A stretch of 64,000 nt of DNA from the NCBI RefSeq assembly GCF_032586155.1, contig NZ_JAWHTC010000002.1:1-64000 (forward strand), in the 5' to 3' direction. The position numbers were made by a program, and so were the translations under genes. The notes under the pieces are model-generated. The model was not told the origin of the DNA. It did no database searches and was given only the letters and a program-made list of their open reading frames with translations. Source of the DNA: JAWHTC01 sp032586155 (GTDB taxonomy: Bacteria > Pseudomonadota > Alphaproteobacteria > Rhodobacterales > Rhodobacteraceae). This document shows positions 60,395-64,000 of the stretch, piece by piece (the first letter of the stretch is position 1; every line of letters starts with the position of its first letter).

Positions 60395-61300
60395 ATGACA
60401 CGGACGGACGCAAAAAACATTCTGGTCGTCGGACTGGGGTCCATGGGTTTCGGCATGGCCGAAAGCCTGCTGAGCGCCGGGCACAATGTGTTCGGTGCCG
60501 ATATCGACGCCGAAAAGGTTCAGACCCTGTGCGCGAAAGGTGCGCAAAGCGCAGATCAGCTTGGCAAAAGCGAAGCGGATGTTCTTGTATCCGTGGTGTT
60601 GAACGCCGAACAGACCGAAACGGTTCTGTTCGGCACGCCGGACTTGGCCGCCCGTGTTGCGAAGGGTGGCGTTGTTCTGTCTTGTGCGACGGTCGCCCCG
60701 TCCTTTGCTCAAGAGATGGCGGCCCGGGCAACCGCGCGCGGCCTTCACTATCTGGATGCGCCTATTTCCGGCGGTGCTGTGCGCGCCGCAGCAGGTCAAT
60801 TGTCGGTCATGGCAAGCGGCAGCGACGCCGCATTCGCCGCCGCATCCCCAGCGCTGGACGCCATGGCAGAAACCGTTCACCGGCTGGGCGATACCGCCGG
60901 GGCCGGATCGGCTATGAAAGCGGTCAATCAGCTGCTCGCCGGTGTTCATATCGCCGCGATGGGCGAGGCGCTCGCTTTCGGAATGACCCAAGGCTTGGAT
61001 ATTGGCCGGATGATAGACGTCATTTCGGTCTCTGCCGGCACATCGTGGATGTTTGAAAACAGAGCCCCGCATGTGCGGGATGCCGATTACACCCCGCGTT
61101 CGACGATCAGTATCTGGCCCAAGGATCTCGGCATCGTGTCCGAAATCGCCCAATCCGCCGGGCTCGACGTGCCAATCACCCGAACCGCGCTCGAACGCTA
61201 CCGTGAAGCCGCCGGTTCCGGGCTTGGCCTGGAGGACGACGCAGCAATCATCAAACCCTATGCGGCCTCCGTCGGCCTGAAACTGCCCGGAGAGGAATAA
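60395..61300 (+). CDS. ltnD: L-threonate dehydrogenase
   Basis: A 301-residue beta-hydroxyacid dehydrogenase with LVVGLGSMGFGMAESLLSAGH (about residues 10-30), YLDAPISGGAVRAAAGQL (about 119-136) and the catalytic Lys in GSAMKAVNQLLAGVHIAAMGEA. These blocks resemble LtnD, which oxidises L-threonate at C2. The OtnK/OtnC pair at 18.7-20.7 kb would finish the pathway. The start at 60395 follows GGAACGGGA. Confidence 0.8.
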   Translation: MTRTDAKNILVVGLGSMGFGMAESLLSAGHNVFGADIDAEKVQTLCAKGAQSADQLGKSEADVLVSVVLNAEQTETVLFGTPDLAARVAKGGVVLSCATVAPSFAQEMAARATARGLHYLDAPISGGAVRAAAGQLSVMASGSDAAFAAASPALDAMAETVHRLGDTAGAGSAMKAVNQLLAGVHIAAMGEALAFGMTQGLDIGRMIDVISVSAGTSWMFENRAPHVRDADYTPRSTISIWPKDLGIVSEIAQSAGLDVPITRTALERYREAAGSGLGLEDDAAIIKPYAASVGLKLPGEE

Positions 61301-61336
61301 AAATTTTTCTGCCTGCAATTGTTCGGAGATACGACC

Positions 61337-62242
61337 ATGCCCAAGCCGATTTCGCTCGAAGACGGAACACTGCCAAAGGAAGAACGCGACGCCTATTGGC
61401 GCGATGGGTTTATCTTTCCGATCCAGGTGTTTTCGGAAAAGGAAGCTGAGTCGCTTCGCAATGAGCTGGAGCAACTGGAACAGGACTGGCTGACCGCCGA
61501 CCTGCCCCACCCACTCTTGCAATACAAACGCATCAACTCGAACTGCGTGCTTCCGTTCGCTGCGCGCACGGCAACGGATCCTCGGGTTCTTGACGCGGTC
61601 GAAGGCATTCTGGGGCCGGACATCCTGATCTGGTCCGCCGAGTTCTTTATCAAGGAGCCGCGCACCACCCACATCGTCGGCACCCATCAAGACCTAACCT
61701 ATTGGGGCATGGGGGAAACCTCGGACCAGGTCACCGCGTGGATTGCCCTCTCTCCCGCAACGGTGGAAAGTGGGTGCATGGATTTTGTCGCGGGCAGTCA
61801 CAAAAACCCGATCCTGCCGCATAACGACACATTTTCGGAAAACAACCTGCTATCACGCGGACAGGAAATCGCCGTCGATGTCGCGGATAAGGACAAAACC
61901 CCTATCGAGCTGCAACCCGGGCAGATGTCCCTGCATCATGGGCTGACAATTCATGGCTCGGGGCCCAACAGCTCGGATGACCGCCGGATCGGCTTCGCCA
62001 TCCGCTATATCAACCCCAACGCCAAGCAGCTTCGTGCCTCCCGCGATTATGCGATGCTGGCGCGTGGGGTCGACCGCTCGGGGCATTTCCTGCATTTCGC
62101 CCCGCCGACCCGGATTTTCTCGCCGGAAAGCCTGCGCCTGTTCGACGAGATCCGCACGGCCCGCGCCGAAGCCCTGACGGAAGGCGCCGAACAAAGCGTC
62201 GGCCTCTACAATGAACGCCACAAGGACGACGCGCGAAAATGA
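61337..62242 (+). CDS. Phytanoyl-CoA dioxygenase (PhyH) family oxygenase, copy 2
   Basis: A 301-residue Fe(II)/2-oxoglutarate oxygenase with the iron-binding pair in VGTHQDLTYWG (about residues 118-128), the distal His in MSLHHGLTIHGSGPN and the 2-oxoglutarate Arg in DDRRIGFAIRY. It is only distantly similar to the copy at 43211. It lies 36 bp after ltnD and 30 bp before an aminotransferase gene. The substrate is unknown. Confidence 0.85.
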   Translation: MPKPISLEDGTLPKEERDAYWRDGFIFPIQVFSEKEAESLRNELEQLEQDWLTADLPHPLLQYKRINSNCVLPFAARTATDPRVLDAVEGILGPDILIWSAEFFIKEPRTTHIVGTHQDLTYWGMGETSDQVTAWIALSPATVESGCMDFVAGSHKNPILPHNDTFSENNLLSRGQEIAVDVADKDKTPIELQPGQMSLHHGLTIHGSGPNSSDDRRIGFAIRYINPNAKQLRASRDYAMLARGVDRSGHFLHFAPPTRIFSPESLRLFDEIRTARAEALTEGAEQSVGLYNERHKDDARK

Positions 62243-62272
62243 CTCGCTTCGCAAAGAGATAAAGGACCACGC

Positions 62273-63445
62273 ATGACCTCGCAGTTACAATTCGCCGATA
62301 GCATTTCGCGACTTGGCACGGAATCCGCTTTCGTGGTCCTGGCACGGGCGCAGAAACTGGCGTCCGAAGGCAAGGACATCATCAATCTCGGGATCGGCCA
62401 ACCCGATTTCCGCACCCCGGACCACATCGTCGAAGCCGGGATCAAGGCGCTGCAAGACGGCCATCACGGTTACACCCCGGCAAATGGCCTTCCCGCCCTG
62501 CGCGAGGCGGTTGCCGCCGACCTGCACCGCCGTCACGGCGCCGAGGTCAATCCCGACAACGTCATCATTGTTCCCGGCGGCAAGCCCACCATGTTCTTTG
62601 CGGTGTTGATGTTCGGCCAGCCCGGGGTCGAGATCATGTATCCCAACCCGGGGTTCCCGATCTATGAGTCGGTCATCAAGTACTCCGGTGCCACCCCGGT
62701 GCCCATTGCGCTGCACGAGAAGAACGGCTTTGCCTTCTCGGCCGAAGCCGTGCTGGGCCAGATCACCGACAAGACACGGCTGATCATCATCAACAGCCCG
62801 GCCAACCCGACCGGCGGCGTTACTCCGAAAGAGGAAATCGACAAGCTGGTCGCGGGCCTGATGGACCATCCGCATGTCGCCCTGATGTCGGACGAGATCT
62901 ATTCAAACATGCTCTATGGCGGGCGTGAACATGTCTCGCTGCTGAACTACCCGGAAATCCGTGATCGTCTGATCATGCTGGATGGCTGGTCGAAAACCTA
63001 TGCCATGACCGGCTGGCGGCTGGGTTATGCCGTCTGGCCTGACAGCATGGTCGACCCGGTGACCCGGCTCTGCATCAACGACCATTCCTGCGTGAACGCG
63101 GCCACCCAGTATGCCGGGATCGCCGCGTTGGAAGGGCCGCAGGACGCGGTGCACGACATGGTCCGCCAGTTCGACACGCGCCGCGAGGTGATCGTGCATG
63201 AGCTCAACAGCCTGCCCGGCATAAGCTGCACCGACGCAGCCGGAGCGTTCTACGCCTTCCCCAACATTTCGGGCACCGGTATGACAGCGGCGCAGGCGCA
63301 GGACCGGTTCCTTGACGAGGCCGGCGTGGCCTCCGTGGCCGGTACCTCTTTTGGCGCCTGGGGCGAAGGTTACGTGCGCTTCTCCTATGCCAACAGCACC
63401 GAAAACATACTCGAAGCCATCAACCGCATCCGCGGCATTCTGTAA
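62273..63445 (+). CDS. Class I/II PLP-dependent aminotransferase
   Basis: A 390-residue fold-type I aminotransferase with the PLP-binding NSPANPTGGVTP (about residues 173-184), the catalytic Lys in DGWSKTYAMTGWRLGY (about 235-250) and the C-terminal Arg in GEGYVRFSYA. Aspartate-aminotransferase-like; the amino donor and substrate are not predictable. In this operon, after an oxygenase and a dehydrogenase, it may transaminate a keto acid from the pathway. Confidence 0.87.
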   Translation: MTSQLQFADSISRLGTESAFVVLARAQKLASEGKDIINLGIGQPDFRTPDHIVEAGIKALQDGHHGYTPANGLPALREAVAADLHRRHGAEVNPDNVIIVPGGKPTMFFAVLMFGQPGVEIMYPNPGFPIYESVIKYSGATPVPIALHEKNGFAFSAEAVLGQITDKTRLIIINSPANPTGGVTPKEEIDKLVAGLMDHPHVALMSDEIYSNMLYGGREHVSLLNYPEIRDRLIMLDGWSKTYAMTGWRLGYAVWPDSMVDPVTRLCINDHSCVNAATQYAGIAALEGPQDAVHDMVRQFDTRREVIVHELNSLPGISCTDAAGAFYAFPNISGTGMTAAQAQDRFLDEAGVASVAGTSFGAWGEGYVRFSYANSTENILEAINRIRGIL

Positions 63446-63464
63446 TTTGCAAAGGGACCAAGAC

Positions 63465-64000
63465 ATGACGAACGTTCTGGCAATCGGGCATTACGCCGAC
63501 CACGACCAAGACGCATTGAGGGCCGATCTTTTAGCCCGGATCGTCACCACGAATGCCGAAATCGCCGCTCTGCCAGAAACCGATCGGCAGCAAGTGACGG
63601 CGCTGGCCTTCATGGGGCATGAGCCCTTCGGCGGGACCGACATGGACCTCCTGCCCAATCTCGGTCTGATCGCCAATTTCGGCGTTGGCTACGATGCCAT
63701 CGACGTCGACGCCGCTGGCGCGCGCGGCGTCAAGGTGACGAACACGCCCGACGTCCTGAACGACGATGTGGCGGACCTTGCCGTCGCCCTGCTGATCGCG
63801 CAGGGGCGCGAAATGATCCCGGCCTCGAACTGGGTGACCTCCGGCAACTGGGGCACAAAGGGCAACTTCCGGCTGGCCAGAAAGATCAGCGGCGGCAGTG
63901 CCGGGATTGTCGGTCTTGGACGGATCGGGCGCACCATCGCCGACCGGCTGACCGCCTTCAAGATGGACATCCACTATACGTCGCGCCGCGAGAAAGAGAC
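63465..64000 (+). CDS. D-2-hydroxyacid dehydrogenase, cut by window end
   Basis: The first 178 codons of a 2-hydroxyacid dehydrogenase (glyoxylate/hydroxypyruvate reductase type). IANFGVGYDAIDVDAAGARG lies in the substrate domain, VTNTPDVLNDDVADLAVALL at the domain junction, and the nucleotide loop is GIVGLGRIGRTIADRL. Later residues, including the catalytic His, are beyond the window. The ATG at 63465 follows AAAGGGA, 19 bp after the aminotransferase stop. Confidence 0.87.
   Translation, partial: MTNVLAIGHYADHDQDALRADLLARIVTTNAEIAALPETDRQQVTALAFMGHEPFGGTDMDLLPNLGLIANFGVGYDAIDVDAAGARGVKVTNTPDVLNDDVADLAVALLIAQGREMIPASNWVTSGNWGTKGNFRLARKISGGSAGIVGLGRIGRTIADRLTAFKMDIHYTSRREKE

Noticed and set aside
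1..64000. tRNA, rRNA, CRISPR array, prophage or replication origin
   Set aside because: No tRNA cloverleaf-like sequence, regularly spaced repeats, phage structural genes or origin-type iterons were seen by eye.

Overview
The window looks like chromosome of a marine alphaproteobacterium of the Rhodobacterales (Roseobacter group). The GC content is high, the genes are tightly packed with many ATGA stop/start overlaps, and there is a RpoE-ChrR pair with zinc ligands close to those of Rhodobacter ChrR. Furan/cyclopropane fatty-acid genes and TRAP and sugar ABC transporters fit the same group. No rRNA, tRNA or CRISPR array was found.

Region 1 (1-1550) is gene-poor debris with two short tandem repeats. 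It also holds one arm of a 49-bp inverted repeat whose partner lies at 16876-16924, 15.5 kb away.

Region 2 (1551-14462) is a photo-oxidative (singlet-oxygen type) stress island. It holds the ECF sigma factor RpoE and its zinc anti-sigma factor ChrR, a secreted fasciclin protein and a divergent lipid-modification cluster. That cluster has a DUF1365 protein and an SDR on one side, and an amine-oxidase-like flavoprotein, CFA-synthase-like methyltransferase, chalcone-isomerase-like protein, MFS carrier, two DUF3833 proteins and a TspO-like protein on the other. A CPD photolyase, a CIA30-domain protein and a DUF2256-SDR-cryptochrome operon follow. Five promoter-like sites share one architecture, TGATCY-N18-TA, and tie most of these genes to RpoE. 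In the last operon the DUF2256 gene and the cryptochrome carry in-frame stops.

Region 3 (14463-18731) is a decay zone: a cryptochrome remnant, a class 3 lipase lipoprotein, the second inverted-repeat arm, an IS3-family element with a nonsense codon and a lost 3' end, and a 58-residue exported peptide with a strong terminator.

Region 4 (18732-64000) is a very large acid-sugar catabolic island. It is laid out as divergent operons, most of them around copies of one 10-bp palindrome, TGGTATACCA, which resembles enterobacterial UxuR/ExuR operators. The single GntR/FCD regulator in the window (29221-30015) sits beside one copy and is the obvious candidate. The enzymes cover hexuronates (UxaC, UxuB, UxuA, KdgK), galactonate-type acids (DgoK, DgoA, enolase-superfamily dehydratases), L-idonate (IdnD, IdnO), aldonates by a Weimberg-type route (IlvD/Edd dehydratase, FAH- and DapA-type dehydratases, 2-oxoglutarate semialdehyde dehydrogenase) and C4 tetronates (DenD, LtnD, OtnK, OtnC). 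Uptake is by an RbsABC-like ABC system and a TRAP system.

Two phytanoyl-CoA-dioxygenase-family oxygenases, each next to a 3-hydroxyisobutyrate-dehydrogenase-like reductase, plus an aminotransferase, a shikimate-dehydrogenase-like protein and a Gfo/Idh oxidoreductase, have no place in the known routes. They are the best candidates for an undescribed branch. The window ends inside a D-2-hydroxyacid dehydrogenase gene.
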